64,000 nucleotides of DNA, taken from the NCBI RefSeq assembly GCF_913063425.1, contig NZ_CAJXYK010000010.1, positions 62,001 to 126,000 on the forward strand, written 5' to 3'. Position numbers and translations under genes: made by a program. This document shows positions 28,662 through 40,699 of the stretch, piece after piece (positions within the stretch are counted from its first letter, which is position 1; each line of letters opens with the position of its first letter). Below the pieces are notes generated by a model. The model was not told where the DNA came from, did not search any database, and saw nothing but the letters and a program-made list of their open reading frames with translations. This DNA comes from an uncultured Thiohalocapsa sp. Lineage in GTDB: Bacteria; Pseudomonadota; Gammaproteobacteria; Chromatiales; Chromatiaceae.

Positions 28662-30203
28662 ATGCAACTCAATCCCTCCGAGATCAGCGACCTGATCAAG
28701 CAAAAGATCGAGCAGTTCGATCTCAAGACCGAGGCGCGCGCCGAAGGCACCATCGTCAGCCTCACCGACGGCATCGTGCGCATCTACGGTCTGTCGGACG
28801 CCCAGTACTATGAGATGCTGGAATTTCCGAACAACGTCTTCGGCCTGGCGCTGAACCTGGAGCGCGATTCCGTCGGCGCCGTCGTGCTCGGCGACTACAC
28901 GAACCTCTCGGAAGGCGACTGGGTGCGCTGCACCGGTCGCGTGCTGGAGGTGCCGGTGGGCGAGGGCCTGCTCGGCCGCGTGGTGGACTCCCTGGGGCAG
29001 CCGCTGGACGGCAAGGGCCCGGTGCAGACCGACGCCACCTCGCCCATCGAGAAAATCGCCCCCGGCGTCATCGCCCGCCAGTCCGTGGACCAGCCCATGC
29101 AGACCGGCATCAAGGCCATCGACGCCATGGTGCCCGTCGGCCGCGGTCAGCGCGAGCTCATCATCGGCGACCGCCAGACCGGCAAGACCGCGGTGGCCGT
29201 GGACGCCATCATCAACCAGAAGGGCACCGGCGTTAAGTGCATCTACGTTGCCGTGGGCCAGAAGAACAGCTCCGTGGCCGGGGTGCAGCGCAAGCTCGAA
29301 GAGCACGGCGCCATGGAGCACACCATCATCGTGCACGCCGGCGCCTCCGACTCCGCGGCCATGCAGTTCATCGCCCCCTATGCCGGCTGCGCCATGGGCG
29401 AGTACTTCCGCGACAAGGGCGAGGACGCGCTCATCGTCTACGACGACCTCACCAAGCAGGCCTGGGCCTATCGCCAGGTGTCCCTGCTGCTGCGCCGCCC
29501 GCCTGGCCGCGAGGCGTACCCGGGCGACGTTTTCTATCTGCACTCCCGCCTGCTGGAGCGTGCCGCGCGCATCAACGCGCACGAGGTGGAGAAGCTCACC
29601 GGCGGCAAAGTCAAGGGCCAGACCGGCTCGCTGACGGCGCTGCCGATCATCGAGACTCAGGCGGGTGACGTGTCGGCCTTCGTGCCCACCAACGTCATCT
29701 CCATCACCGACGGCCAGATCTTCCTGGAGACGGATCTGTTCAACGCCGGCATCCGCCCGGCCATCAACGCGGGTCTCTCGGTGTCCCGTGTCGGCGGCTC
29801 GGCCCAGACCAAGATCGTCAAGAAGCTTGGCGGCGGTATCCGTCTGGCCCTGGCCCAGTACCGCGAGCTGGCGGCCTTCTCGCAGTTCGCCTCCGACCTG
29901 GACGAGACCACCCGCAAGCAGCTGGAGCGCGGCGAGCGCGTCACCGAGCTCATGAAGCAGATGCAGTACACGCCCATGAGCGTCGCGCAGATGGCCTGCT
30001 CGCTGTTCGCCGTCAACGAGGGCTACCTCGACGACGTTGAGGTGAAGAAGGTCGTGGACTTCGAGCGTGCCCTGCAGAGCTATATGGCCTCCGCCCAGAA
30101 GGACCTGCTGGACAAGATCAACGCCACCGGGGACTACAGCGACGAGATCAAGGAAGCCCTGCACGCCGCGCTGAAGGACTTTACGGCGAACAACACTTGG
30201 TAG
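28662..30203 (+). CDS. atpA: F0F1 ATP synthase subunit alpha
   Basis: 513 residues, the same as E. coli. P-loop [19 protein letters not shown], the Arg-finger region in the segment [20 protein letters not shown], and N-terminal [20 protein letters not shown] are all typical. Non-catalytic nucleotide-binding subunit of F1. Confidence 0.98.
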   Translation: MQLNPSEISDLIKQKIEQFDLKTEARAEGTIVSLTDGIVRIYGLSDAQYYEMLEFPNNVFGLALNLERDSVGAVVLGDYTNLSEGDWVRCTGRVLEVPVGEGLLGRVVDSLGQPLDGKGPVQTDATSPIEKIAPGVIARQSVDQPMQTGIKAIDAMVPVGRGQRELIIGDRQTGKTAVAVDAIINQKGTGVKCIYVAVGQKNSSVAGVQRKLEEHGAMEHTIIVHAGASDSAAMQFIAPYAGCAMGEYFRDKGEDALIVYDDLTKQAWAYRQVSLLLRRPPGREAYPGDVFYLHSRLLERAARINAHEVEKLTGGKVKGQTGSLTALPIIETQAGDVSAFVPTNVISITDGQIFLETDLFNAGIRPAINAGLSVSRVGGSAQTKIVKKLGGGIRLALAQYRELAAFSQFASDLDETTRKQLERGERVTELMKQMQYTPMSVAQMACSLFAVNEGYLDDVEVKKVVDFERALQSYMASAQKDLLDKINATGDYSDEIKEALHAALKDFTANNTW

Positions 30204-30261
30204 GTTTGTCGTGACAGTCCTCGGGGCGCGCTGGTGATGGGGAGTCCAGTTGCTCCCTGCG

Positions 30262-30323
30262 CCAAGCGCGCGCAGGGCGGAGGGCTGAGGGCCGAAGCAC
30301 AGCGACGGACCGCCTCAGCCCTC
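30262..30323. other. Two consecutive hairpins in the atpA-atpG spacer
   Basis: In the 202-bp gap, roughly 30256-30276 can form CCTGCGC/GCGCAGG, and GAGGGCTGAGG (30280-30290) pairs perfectly with CCTCAGCCCTC (30313-30323). No T-run follows. The gap is longer than usual for atpA-atpG and could modulate subunit stoichiometry or be a repeat insertion. Confidence 0.45.
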
Positions 30324-30405
30324 AGCCCCGAGGAACATGCCGTCGTCGTGTGCACGTACATCGTGACCGCACAGACGCAGCTCAGAACACAGATCGGAGC
30401 CCCCC

Positions 30406-31269
30406 ATGGCAGGCGCCAAAGAAATCCGCACCAAGATCTCCAGCATCAAGAGCACGCAGAAGATCACCAAGGCCATGGAAATGGTGGCCACGTCCAAGAT
30501 GCGTAAGGCGCAGGATCGCATGCGTGCCTCACGGCCCTATGCCCAGAAGATGCTGCAGGTGATCCGGCATCTGGCCAAGGCGTCGCCGGAGTATCACCAC
30601 AGCTTCCTCGCCACCGAGCGCGAGGTGAAGCGGGTGGGGTACATCGTCGTCTCCTCGGACCGCGGGCTCTGCGGTGGCCTCAACGCCAACCTGTTCCGCA
30701 AGCTCGTCGGCGAGATCCGCGGCCACCGGGACAATGGCATCGATGCGATGTTCTGCACCATCGGCAACAAGGCGCTCGGGTTCTTCCGGCGCTTCGGCGG
30801 CAAGGTGGAGGCGCAGGTGACCCATCTGGGTGACAAGCCGCACATCGAAGACCTCATCGGCACGGTCAAGGTGATGCTGAACGCCTTCGAGCAGGGCGAG
30901 ATCGATGCCATCCACATCGCTTACAACGAATTCGAGAACACCATGACCCAGCGGCCGACCATCCGGCAGCTGGTGCCCATCCAGGCCGAAGACGACGGCC
31001 CAACGGGCCCGATCTGGGACTACATCTACGAGCCGGACGCGCGCCTGGTGCTCGATAACCTGCTGACCCGTTACATCGAGTCCCTGGTGTACCAGGCCGT
31101 GGTGGAGAATGGCGCCTGCGAGCAGGCCGCACGCCGCGTGGCCATGAAGGCCGCCACCGACAACGCCGGCGGCCTCATCGACGAGCTGCAGCTCGTCTAC
31201 AACAAGGCCCGGCAGGCAGCCATCACCCAGGAAATCTCCGAGATCGTCAGCGGTGCCGCGGCGGTGTAG
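30406..31269 (+). CDS. atpG: F0F1 ATP synthase subunit gamma
   Basis: 287 residues. N-terminal [20 protein letters not shown] and the C-terminal [20 protein letters not shown] form the two helices of the rotating central stalk. [17 protein letters not shown] is the conserved central signature. Standard length and order. Confidence 0.97.
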   Translation: MAGAKEIRTKISSIKSTQKITKAMEMVATSKMRKAQDRMRASRPYAQKMLQVIRHLAKASPEYHHSFLATEREVKRVGYIVVSSDRGLCGGLNANLFRKLVGEIRGHRDNGIDAMFCTIGNKALGFFRRFGGKVEAQVTHLGDKPHIEDLIGTVKVMLNAFEQGEIDAIHIAYNEFENTMTQRPTIRQLVPIQAEDDGPTGPIWDYIYEPDARLVLDNLLTRYIESLVYQAVVENGACEQAARRVAMKAATDNAGGLIDELQLVYNKARQAAITQEISEIVSGAAAV

Positions 31270-31283
31270 CGCAGCGGGACTGA

Positions 31284-32729
<1,446 letters not shown>

Positions 32730-32811
32730 ACCAGCCGCACCCGGCAGCGCCGCCCGCCGACCGGTGCGCGGCGGCCCTGCCGGGCCGGGCAGCTTTCTGG
32801 AGCACGCCATC

Positions 32812-33237
32812 ATGGCAATGCAGATCCACGTGGACATCGTGAGCGCCGAGGGGGCCATCCACTCCGGCAGCGCGAGCATGCTCTACGCCCCCGGCGAGAT
32901 GGGCGAGCTCGGCATCGCCGCCCGCCATGCACCGCTCATCACCCGCCTCAAGCCCGGCGATGTCCGGGTCGAGGATGACCATGGCAAAATGGAGCATTTC
33001 TACGTCTCCGGCGGCATGCTGGAGGTGCAGCCGGACGTGATCACCGTGCTCGCCGACACGGCTATCCGTGCCGAGAACATCGACGAGGCCAAGGCCCTGG
33101 AGGCCAAGCGCCGCGCCGAGGACACGCTGGCCGGGCAGACGGCGGAATTCGAGTACGCCAAGGCGCAGGCGGAGCTGGCCGAGGCCATCGCACAGTTGCG
33201 CGCCATCGAGAAGCTGCGCAAGATGCGCGCCAGTTGA
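32812..33237 (+). CDS. atpC: F0F1 ATP synthase subunit epsilon
   Basis: 141 residues from the ATG at 32812. N-terminal beta-sandwich (QIHVDIVSAEGAIHSG, GELGIAARHAPLITRLKPG) and C-terminal helical hairpin (EAKRRAEDTLAGQTAEFEYA) that can inhibit ATP hydrolysis. Last gene of the operon. Confidence 0.96.
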   Translation: MAMQIHVDIVSAEGAIHSGSASMLYAPGEMGELGIAARHAPLITRLKPGDVRVEDDHGKMEHFYVSGGMLEVQPDVITVLADTAIRAENIDEAKALEAKRRAEDTLAGQTAEFEYAKAQAELAEAIAQLRAIEKLRKMRAS

Positions 33238-33332
33238 GGTCGGGCCGGTCCTAAGTAAGCGCCCCGAGCGCGCGAGCATCCGACAACGACCGGCGCTGGT
33301 CGGGCCACAGCGCCGCTGAACCGGCCGCTCGC

Positions 33333-33383
33333 GGACAGCCCCGCTTCAGACGGCGTGTCAGTCGGGCCCTGTGTTGGCTGTCC
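33333..33383 (+). terminator. Long-loop inverted repeat after atpC
   Basis: GGACAGCC (33333-33340) and GGCTGTCC (33376-33383) form perfect 8-bp arms with a 35-nt loop in the 263-bp spacer between atpC and the FKBP gene. No T-run follows, so termination is uncertain; nothing else is recognisable in the spacer. Confidence 0.25.
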
Positions 33384-33500
33384 ATCCCCGCGGATGGCCT
33401 GCGAAGTGCCCGGCCGTCTCGGGTGCGGCACTCAAGACTTTTGGGCCTGCGGTCGGTTGCGCTATGCTCCCGGCAGTCAACCTGCTTACCCCCGCCCGCC

Positions 33501-34001
33501 ATGTCCGACCGCGTCGCCGCCGGCAAGCTCGTGTCCCTGACCTACAGCATCCGTGACGATGCGGGACAGGTGCTTGAGCAGAGCAACCTGCCTGTGTCGT
33601 ACATCCAGGGCGGCAACAGCGAGCTCATCGGCGGCATGGATGCGGCCATTGCCGGCAAGGGCGCCGGTGACGAGGTGGAGCTGGACGTTGCGCCGGAAGC
33701 AAGCGGTTTCGGCCCTTACGACCCGGACCTGACGTTCACCGACGCCGTCGAGAATGTGCCACCCGAGTTTCGCCGGGTCGGCGCCGAGGTGCCCATGCAG
33801 AGCGACGCCGGCGAGACGCGGACCTTCTACGTGACGCGCATTGCCGACGGCCGCCTCACCGTCGACGGCAACCATCCCCTCGCCGGCAAACGGCTGCGGG
33901 TGCGCATCCGCATCCAGGACGTGCGCGAGCCCAGTGCCGCGGACGTGCAGGCGGATGCCGCCGACGACGCGCCCGCCACCAACCCCGGCACGCTGCACTG
34001 A
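33501..34001 (+). CDS. FKBP-type peptidyl-prolyl isomerase, SlyD/SlpA-like
   Basis: 166 residues with the SlyD/SlpA pattern: VSLTYSIRDDAGQVLEQSNL, a flap/IF-domain region (GGMDAAIAGKGAGDEVELDV, FGPYDPDLTF), then VDGNHPLAGKRLRVRIRIQD. It lacks the His-rich metal-binding tail of SlyD. The ATG at 33501 begins the conserved N-terminus. Likely a cytoplasmic prolyl isomerase/chaperone. Confidence 0.9.
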   Translation: MSDRVAAGKLVSLTYSIRDDAGQVLEQSNLPVSYIQGGNSELIGGMDAAIAGKGAGDEVELDVAPEASGFGPYDPDLTFTDAVENVPPEFRRVGAEVPMQSDAGETRTFYVTRIADGRLTVDGNHPLAGKRLRVRIRIQDVREPSAADVQADAADDAPATNPGTLH

Positions 34002-34074
34002 AGCAGGCGGCCATCGCTGTCATGTCGCCCGCCGCCGGATCGATTCACTCAAGCCTGCCCAAGGTCTCTGCCCC

Positions 34075-35436
34075 ATGACCCTCGGCGTCGTCATCCTCGC
34101 CGCCGGCAAAGGGACGCGCATGCGCTCCGCCCTGCCGAAGGTGCTGCATCCACTCGCAGGCCGCCCACTGCTGCGCCACGTGCTCGATGCCGCGGGGGCC
34201 GTGGGCGCCACCCGTGTCTGCGTGGTCTACGGCCATGGCGGCGAGCAGGTGCCGCGGGCCCTGGCCGACGCCGACTGCGCCTGGGTGGAGCAGGCGGAGC
34301 GCCTCGGCACCGGACATGCGGTGCAGCAGGCACTGCCGGCCATGGCGGAGGTGGACCGGGTGCTGGTGCTCTACGGCGATGTGCCACTCATCGAGGCGGA
34401 GACGCTGAACCGGCTCATTGCCGACAGCAGCGACACGGCCCTCGGCCTGCTCACCATGACCATCGCCGACCCCGCCGGCTACGGCCGCATCGTCCGCGAC
34501 GGCGGCGGCCACGTGCTGCGCATCGTCGAGCACAAGGACGCGAGCGATGCCGAGCGCGCCATCACCGAGGTCAACACCGGCATCATCGTCGCTGATCGCG
34601 CCCGCCTCGCCGACTGGCTCGGGCGGGTGGATAACAACAACGTCCAGCGCGAGTACTACCTCACGGACGTCATCGGGCTCGCCGCCGCCGAGGGCGTGGA
34701 CGTGGTCACCGCGCAGCCCGAAACGCCGGAAGAGGTCGCCGGCGTCAACGACCGCATCCAGCTCGCCGAGCTGGAGCGCTGTCACCAGCGGCGCACCGCC
34801 GAATGCCTGATGCGCCGCGGCACCACCATCATGGACCCCGCCCGCATCGATGTGCGCGGGCGCCTGGACTGCGAGCGAGACGTCACGCTGGATGTGAACC
34901 TGGTCTGCGAGGGCGAGGTCAACATCGGCACCGGCGCCCGCATCGGCCCCAACTGCGTGCTCAAGGACTGCGACATCGGCGCCGGTGCCGAGGTGCTCGC
35001 CCATTGCATCATCGAAGGCGCGCGGGTCGCCGCGGGGGCTCGCATCGGACCCTATGCCCGGCTGCGGCCGGGGGCGGACATCGGCCGCCATTGCCACATC
35101 GGCAACTTCGTCGAGGTGAAACAGGCCCACATCGCCGAGGGGAGCAAGGTCAACCACCTGAGCTACATCGGCGATGCGGAGATCGGCAGCGGCGTCAACG
35201 TCGGCGCCGGCACCATCACCTGCAACTACGACGGCGCCTACAAGCACCTGACCCGCATCGGCGACGGCGCCTTCATCGGCTCCAACACCGCTCTGGTGGC
35301 GCCGGTGGCCGTGGGCGCCGGCGCCACCATCGGCGCGGGCTCCGTGATCAGCATGGATGCACCCGCCGAGCAGCTCACGGTGAGCCGCGCCCGGCAGGTC
35401 ACCATTCAGGGGTGGGAGCGGCCGCGGAAGAAGTGA
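34075..35436 (+). CDS. glmU: Bifunctional UDP-GlcNAc pyrophosphorylase / GlcN-1-P acetyltransferase GlmU
   Basis: 453 residues. The N-terminal uridyltransferase has GVVILAAGKGTRMRSALPKV and LVLYGDVPLIEAETLN; the C-terminal left-handed beta helix has hexapeptide repeats and acetyltransferase motifs (RLRPGADIGRHCHIGNFVEV, GAGTITCNYDGAYKHLT, FIGSNTALVAPV). Makes UDP-GlcNAc for peptidoglycan and LPS. ATG at 34075; paired with glmS downstream. Confidence 0.97.
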   Translation: MTLGVVILAAGKGTRMRSALPKVLHPLAGRPLLRHVLDAAGAVGATRVCVVYGHGGEQVPRALADADCAWVEQAERLGTGHAVQQALPAMAEVDRVLVLYGDVPLIEAETLNRLIADSSDTALGLLTMTIADPAGYGRIVRDGGGHVLRIVEHKDASDAERAITEVNTGIIVADRARLADWLGRVDNNNVQREYYLTDVIGLAAAEGVDVVTAQPETPEEVAGVNDRIQLAELERCHQRRTAECLMRRGTTIMDPARIDVRGRLDCERDVTLDVNLVCEGEVNIGTGARIGPNCVLKDCDIGAGAEVLAHCIIEGARVAAGARIGPYARLRPGADIGRHCHIGNFVEVKQAHIAEGSKVNHLSYIGDAEIGSGVNVGAGTITCNYDGAYKHLTRIGDGAFIGSNTALVAPVAVGAGATIGAGSVISMDAPAEQLTVSRARQVTIQGWERPRKK

Positions 35437-35519
35437 CGAGTGACGAGGGCCGAGTAACGAGGGGTGCAATCCACTCCTCGCCCCTCGCCCCTCGATCCTC
35501 GCCCCTCGATCCTCGCCCT
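35434..35519. repeat. GAGTGACGAGG-type intergenic repeat, copy 2
   Basis: Starts at the glmU stop with TGACGAGTGACGAGGGCCGA and ends in a C-rich tandem part (CCCCTCGATCCTCG repeated). The G-rich half and C-rich half are mutually complementary and can fold into a long hairpin. Related to the copy after kdsD at 15364. Confidence 0.6.
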
Positions 35520-35545
35520 GAAGCCCAAAGAAAGAGCTCAATCCT

Positions 35546-37378
35546 ATGTGCGGCATCGTCGGCGCCATCGCCCAACGGCCCGTTGCGGCCATCCTGCTGG
35601 AAGGTCTGAAGCGGCTGGAATACCGGGGCTACGACTCCGCGGGCCTCGCCGTGCTCAGCCCTGCCGGCGGCATGCAGCGCCTGCGCACCCTCGGCAAGGT
35701 GGCGAAGCTCGCCGAGGCCGTCGCCGCGGAGCCCCTCAACGGCAGCATCGGCATCGCCCACACCCGCTGGGCCACCCATGGTGAGCCGTCCACCGAGAAC
35801 GCCCATCCGCACCTGTCGGGCGAGCGCTGCGCCATTGTCCACAACGGCATCATCGAGAACCACGCGACCCTGCGTGCGGAGCAGCTCGCCGCCGGCCACA
35901 GCTTCGGCTCCCAGACCGACACGGAGGTCGTAGTCCACGCCGTCTACGACGCGCTGGCGGCGGGCCACAGCCTCACCGAGGCCGTGCGCCGCACCACCGC
36001 GCGGCTGGAGGGTGCGTATGCACTCGGCGTCATCGACGCCCAGGACCCCACCCGCCTGGTGGCCGCCCGCCAGGGCAGCCCGCTGGTGATCGGCGTCGGC
36101 TTCCAGGAGCACTTCATCGCCTCCGATGTCTTCGCCCTGCTGCCGGTGACCAACCGCTTCATCTTCCTGGAGGAGGGCGACCTCGCCGAGCTGCGCCTGG
36201 ACGGCGTCACCATCTGGGACCGCGACGGCCAGGTGGTGGAGCGCCCGGTGCGGGAGTCGAGCGTCGCCGCGGACTCCGCGGAGCGCGGCGAGTACCGCCA
36301 CTTCATGCAGAAGGAGATCTTCGAGCAGCCACGGGCCATCGCCGACACCCTGGAGGGTCGCCTCGCCGCCGAGCACGTGCTGCCGGAGGCCTTCGGCGTC
36401 GAGGCCGAGGCCGTGCTGGCCCAAGCGCGGGCCGTCACCATCGTCGCCTGCGGCACCAGCTACCACGCCGGGCTCGTGGCCAGGTACTGGATCGAGGCCC
36501 TCGCGAACATGCCCTGCCACGTGGAAGTGGCCAGCGAATACCGCTACCGCAAGCACGTGGTGCCGTCGGATGCGCTCTTCGTCACCATCTCCCAATCCGG
36601 CGAGACCGCCGACACCCTGGCGGCGCTGCGCATCGCCAAGGACAGCGGCTATGCCAGGACGCTCGCCATCTGCAACGTCCCGGAGAGCTCCCTGGTGCGC
36701 GAATCCGACCTGGTGCTGCTCACCCATGCCGGTCCCGAGATCGGCGTCGCCTCCACCAAGGCCTTCACCACCCAGCTGGTGGCGCTGCTGCTGCTCACCG
36801 TCAATCTTGCCCGCACCCGCGGCATGGATGCGGCCGCAGAGGCCCATGCCGTCGCCCTGCTGCGCGGGCTGCCGGCCCAGCTCGACGAGGTGCTGGCCAT
36901 CGACGGGCAGATCGCCGCGCTCGCCGAGCGCTTCGTGGAGAAGCATCACTGCCTCTTCCTCGGTCGCGGCGAGCAGTACCCGATTGCCATGGAAGGGGCG
37001 CTCAAGCTCAAGGAGATCTCATACATCCACGCCGAGGCCTATCCCGCCGGCGAGCTCAAGCACGGCCCGCTGGCCCTCATCGACGAGGACATGCCCGTGG
37101 TGGCCGTGGCGCCCAACAACGCCCTGCTGGAGAAGCTCAAGTCCAACCTGGAGGAGGTCCGCGCCCGCGGCGGGCAGCTCTTCGTTTTCGCCGACACCCA
37201 GGTGCCCATGCAGGAGGAGCCCGGCATCACCGTCATCCGCCTGCCCGAGACCGACGACCTCATCGACCCCCTCGTCTTCACCATCCCCATGCAGCTGCTG
37301 GCCTATCACGTGGCGACGCTCAAGGGCACCGACGTGGACCAGCCGCGCAACCTGGCCAAATCGGTGACGGTGGAGTAA
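35546..37378 (+). CDS. glmS: Glucosamine-fructose-6-phosphate aminotransferase (isomerizing) GlmS
   Basis: 610 residues. Cys2 nucleophile in [20 protein letters not shown] with [15 protein letters not shown] and [11 protein letters not shown] gives the glutaminase domain; two SIS domains follow ([47 protein letters not shown]), and the C-terminal [13 protein letters not shown] carries the end-of-protein catalytic loop. First step of hexosamine synthesis; acts just before GlmU's substrates. No glmS ribozyme is expected or seen. Confidence 0.98.
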   Translation: MCGIVGAIAQRPVAAILLEGLKRLEYRGYDSAGLAVLSPAGGMQRLRTLGKVAKLAEAVAAEPLNGSIGIAHTRWATHGEPSTENAHPHLSGERCAIVHNGIIENHATLRAEQLAAGHSFGSQTDTEVVVHAVYDALAAGHSLTEAVRRTTARLEGAYALGVIDAQDPTRLVAARQGSPLVIGVGFQEHFIASDVFALLPVTNRFIFLEEGDLAELRLDGVTIWDRDGQVVERPVRESSVAADSAERGEYRHFMQKEIFEQPRAIADTLEGRLAAEHVLPEAFGVEAEAVLAQARAVTIVACGTSYHAGLVARYWIEALANMPCHVEVASEYRYRKHVVPSDALFVTISQSGETADTLAALRIAKDSGYARTLAICNVPESSLVRESDLVLLTHAGPEIGVASTKAFTTQLVALLLLTVNLARTRGMDAAAEAHAVALLRGLPAQLDEVLAIDGQIAALAERFVEKHHCLFLGRGEQYPIAMEGALKLKEISYIHAEAYPAGELKHGPLALIDEDMPVVAVAPNNALLEKLKSNLEEVRARGGQLFVFADTQVPMQEEPGITVIRLPETDDLIDPLVFTIPMQLLAYHVATLKGTDVDQPRNLAKSVTVE

Positions 37379-37387
37379 CGCCTGCCC

Positions 37388-39694
37388 GTGCGCACAGGGA
37401 TCTTGCAGCGCCTCCTCTCCCGCCTGTTCATCGCCCTGCTGGTGCTGGCGGGGCTGTATCTCGTCGTCGTCAACACGGCCCTGAATCTGCCGGCCACCCG
37501 CGATTACCTGAACCGCCTCCAGCCCGAGACCTTCCCGGTGAGCTGGCGGCGCGCCTGGAGCCCATGGCCGCTGCGGGTCGTGTTCACCGGGGTCGCCGCG
37601 GACGGGGCCACGCCGACGGCGCAGTGGCAGGTGGACGCCGGGCGGGTGGGGGCCGCGATGTCGATTCCGGCGCTGTTCCGCGGGAAGGTGCTGCTGCACC
37701 ACCTGGCGCTGACCGACCTGGATCTGCGCCTGCGCCCGCTGCCGGGGCCGGAGGACGATTTCGGCCGCATCGCCGGGTTCTTTCCGGTGGTCCGCAACCG
37801 CGACCCGGCAGCACTCGCGGGGCCCGCGCCGGCGCCCGAGCCCGGCACCCTGGTCGTGGAGCTGGACGACATCCGGGTCAGCGGCGAGCACAGCCTCTGG
37901 GTGGGGCAGACACGGGGTGAGCTGACCGGCGACATCGGCGGCAACTTCCGCATGGACACGGCCACCGGCGAGCTGTCGCTGGCGAAGGGTGCTGTCGATC
38001 TGGCGCTGACGGACCTCACCGTCGGTCCGCAGGAGCACGTGACCGATGGCGCGATGATCCGCGGGCACCTCGACATCAAGCCATTCGCGCCCGCAGAGAC
38101 CCAGGGCCTGGAATTCATGCGCGTCGGCGACCTGGATGTCACGCTGGATCTGCCGGTGCAGAGCCTGGCCTTCGTGAGCTGGCTGATGCCGCCGGCGGCG
38201 GCGCTGGATCTGCAAGGCCGCGGGCAACTGCGCGGGCGCCTCGCCCTCGCCGACGGCGAGATGCTGCGCGGCACGGACCTGGTCGTCGAGGCCCACGAGC
38301 TGGCCATGGGTGTCGGCGCCTACCGCTTCGCCGGCGACGGCTCGGTGGAGCTGCGCGTGGACCCGCAGGACGAGGCCCAGGCCGATCTCTGGGTCCGCTT
38401 CGATCAGGTGCGGGCCGCCCTCCCGGACGCCGATGCCGAGACCGCCGATGTGCTGTTCACCGGCCGCGGGCTCACCGCGCAACTGCGCGTGGCGGAGGTG
38501 GACCCGAGCACCACCTCCACCGCCCAGGCGCCGGAGGAGCTGCTGGAGGAGGTCGCGCTCGACTTCACGCTGACCATCCCCGCCATGCAGGTGGACGACA
38601 TCGCCGTCTACAACCGCCTGTTCCCGGACAAGTGGGACCTGGCGCTGCTGGGCGGCAGCGGCAGCCTGAGCGGTCGCTTTGCCGTGAACGCCGAGACGCT
38701 GCAACTCGACCTGGACCTGGCGTCGAACGATGCGTCGCTGCGGCTCGCGGACTACCGCGCCGGTGCGGACCTGCTGCTGCAACTGCGGGCGGTGGTGGAG
38801 AGCCGCGGCGCCGGCCACGACATCGCGACGCTGGACATGACCGGCACCGAGGTTCGCCTGGACGACGCGCGCCTGGCCAGGGCCCAGCAGGCCGCGGGCG
38901 CTGCCCCGCCCTGGGCGATGCGCTTCGCGGTCAGAGCGGCCGATCTCGGCATCCCGCTGTCGCCGGCGCAGGTCGAGGCGGGCGCGGTGCGGGCGGTGGC
39001 GACGACGCTGTCCGAGGCCGGGTTCGGCGCGGTGCTCGCAACCGCCGATGGCGAAGCAGACACCTTGCTAACCGTCTCATCGCTGGACTGGATCGCCGCG
39101 CTCCTCGGCCGACCGCTGGACCTCGGCCTGCAGGGACAGGGCGAGTTGGGCGTCGACATCGTGCTGCACAACGGCTGGCCCGCCGCGGGCTCCACGCTGC
39201 GCATCCCCAAGGAGCCGCTGTCCGTGAGCCTGCTCGACTACCGCATCGACGCGACCGGCTCGGCCTCCCTCCAGCTGGAGCGTGGCGGCAAGCACCCGCA
39301 GGCCCGGCTCGCGCTCGCGCTGGAGGATGGCCGCGCACGCCGCCGCGAAGAGGACCAGCCGAGCATCGATCAGGTGCGCATGGATGCCGAGCTGCTGGTG
39401 CGCGATCCCTTCGCCGACAGCGTCGGGGACGCCACTGCCGATGCGGAGCTCCAGGCGAAGATCCATTCCGCCGCCATCCCCGACATGCGCACCTACAACC
39501 CTTACCTGCCCGGGCGCACGCCGCTGCCCTTCGTGCAGGCCGACGGCGCCGATGCGCCCGCACCGGCGCCACCTGCCGAGTTTGCGGCGCCCATGCCGGC
39601 GGCGGGTGGCGCCAGCCCGCAGCCACCGGCGGCAGCTGAGCCGCAGCCGGCTGAGCCTGCGAATCCGAATCCGTTTCTGGACCACAGCCTCTAG
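37388..39694 (+). CDS. Large single-TM envelope protein, AsmA-like
   Basis: 768 residues from a GTG 9 bp after glmS. One N-terminal TM (LFIALLVLAGLYLVVVNTAL), then repeated beta-rich segments such as LLHHLALTDLDLRLRPL and WQVDAGRVGAAMSIPALFRG, as in AsmA/DUF748 proteins that may bridge the periplasm for lipid transfer. The last ~60 residues are Pro/Ala-rich. I do not recognise a specific family member; the AsmA-like call rests on topology and repeat style. Confidence 0.5.
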   Translation: MRTGILQRLLSRLFIALLVLAGLYLVVVNTALNLPATRDYLNRLQPETFPVSWRRAWSPWPLRVVFTGVAADGATPTAQWQVDAGRVGAAMSIPALFRGKVLLHHLALTDLDLRLRPLPGPEDDFGRIAGFFPVVRNRDPAALAGPAPAPEPGTLVVELDDIRVSGEHSLWVGQTRGELTGDIGGNFRMDTATGELSLAKGAVDLALTDLTVGPQEHVTDGAMIRGHLDIKPFAPAETQGLEFMRVGDLDVTLDLPVQSLAFVSWLMPPAAALDLQGRGQLRGRLALADGEMLRGTDLVVEAHELAMGVGAYRFAGDGSVELRVDPQDEAQADLWVRFDQVRAALPDADAETADVLFTGRGLTAQLRVAEVDPSTTSTAQAPEELLEEVALDFTLTIPAMQVDDIAVYNRLFPDKWDLALLGGSGSLSGRFAVNAETLQLDLDLASNDASLRLADYRAGADLLLQLRAVVESRGAGHDIATLDMTGTEVRLDDARLARAQQAAGAAPPWAMRFAVRAADLGIPLSPAQVEAGAVRAVATTLSEAGFGAVLATADGEADTLLTVSSLDWIAALLGRPLDLGLQGQGELGVDIVLHNGWPAAGSTLRIPKEPLSVSLLDYRIDATGSASLQLERGGKHPQARLALALEDGRARRREEDQPSIDQVRMDAELLVRDPFADSVGDATADAELQAKIHSAAIPDMRTYNPYLPGRTPLPFVQADGADAPAPAPPAEFAAPMPAAGGASPQPPAAAEPQPAEPANPNPFLDHSL

Positions 39695-39733
39695 CGCACC
39701 ACTGCGCAGGCCTTGAGGTTGCCCCGGGTACGC

Positions 39734-39774
39734 CGACTTCAGTCGCCCCCGGGGCAGGCGGACATCAGTCCGCC
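39734..39774. repeat. Two GNCGAC-type hairpins downstream of the AsmA-like gene
   Basis: CGACT-TC-AGTCG (39734-39745) and GGCGGAC-ATCA-GTCCGCC (39757-39774) lie side by side, separated by a C-rich/G-rich linker. They resemble the hairpins near 55.5 and 62.1 kb. This 225-bp gap (39695-39919) holds no gene I can support. Confidence 0.55.
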
Positions 39775-39919
39775 GCAACCGACGACCGCCGGCCGTAGTT
39801 ATCTCGCCGGCTGTTGCGAGTACCGGCGCAGCGCTCAGCCCCGCTCACCGACCGCCGCGCAGCTTCTGCCGCGCCCGCCAAAAGAGGCTGTCAGCTTATC
39901 CAGCCCAGGTGCAACAACT

Positions 39920-40534
39920 GCCTCCAACCAAGGGCGCTGGCCGCGGGGGTTCGTCTGCCCGGAGTGCGGCCATGCCGAAGGCTACACCGAGGTGAAGACC
40001 CGCGGGCTGCTGCAGTGCAAGCGTTGCCGCCACCAGACCTCGTTGACCGCAGGCACCGTGCTCGCCTACAGCAAGCTGCCGCTGACCACCTGGTTCTTGG
40101 CCATGTACCTGCTCACGCAGCAGAAAAACGCCATCTCCGCGCTGGAGCTGATGCGCCAGCTCGGCGTCTCTTACCCGAGCGCCTGGAGCGTCAAGCACAA
40201 GCTCTTGCAGGCCATGCTGGAGCGTGATGCCGAGCGTCAACTGACCGGCGTGATCGAGATCGACGACGCCTACTGGGGCGGGGAGTGCCATGGTCAGACG
40301 CCGGGTCGCGGCTCGCCGAACAAGACCCCGTTCGTGGCCGCACTCGCGAAGGATCTCGATGGCCATCCGATGGCGTTGCGCTTGAGCGTCGCCGCCGGTT
40401 TCCGCAAGCGCGAGCTGGCCGCGTGGACACAGACATTCATCCTTGCCGCGATGCTCCCGCGCCTCGCTGTCGCGGCTGTGCGCACGCCGCCCATGCCCTA
40501 CCGGCTGCTCAAGTTGGCTGAGGCTCATTGGTAA
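39920..40534 (+). pseudogene. Decayed IS1595-family (ISXO2-like) transposase
   Basis: The frame is open and homologous-looking from about RWPRGFVCPECGHAEGYTEV (zinc ribbon, with CKRC) through TSLTAGTVLAYSKLPLTTWF, LELMRQLGVSYPSAWSVKHK and IEIDDAYWGGE (catalytic Asp region) to AAGFRKRELAAWTQ. After that the sequence diverges and no further DDE-domain sequence can be read in any frame. The normal N-terminus (a YG..E.QC..AL segment) is also missing. So the element is truncated at both ends. I found no clear terminal inverted repeats; 40535-40699 is unassigned residue before the fic gene. Confidence 0.75.
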
Positions 40535-40699
40535 TCAGGTCCATCGATGCACGGTTTCGCCGTGTTGTTACGTTCCCGGGCAGATGCTCCGCCGTGTGCG
40601 TCGGGTTGCTTGTGGGTCATTGGCGAGCCACAACGGGCGTTGTGGATCAGATTGCTTGTTTCATGAGCCGCAACGGCGCTTGTGTCGCGTGTGTGAGCC

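Noticed and set aside
37379-37387. glmS-linked riboswitch/ribozyme
   Set aside because: Spacer is only 9 bp, and the region upstream of glmS holds a simple repeat; no ribozyme core is visible.
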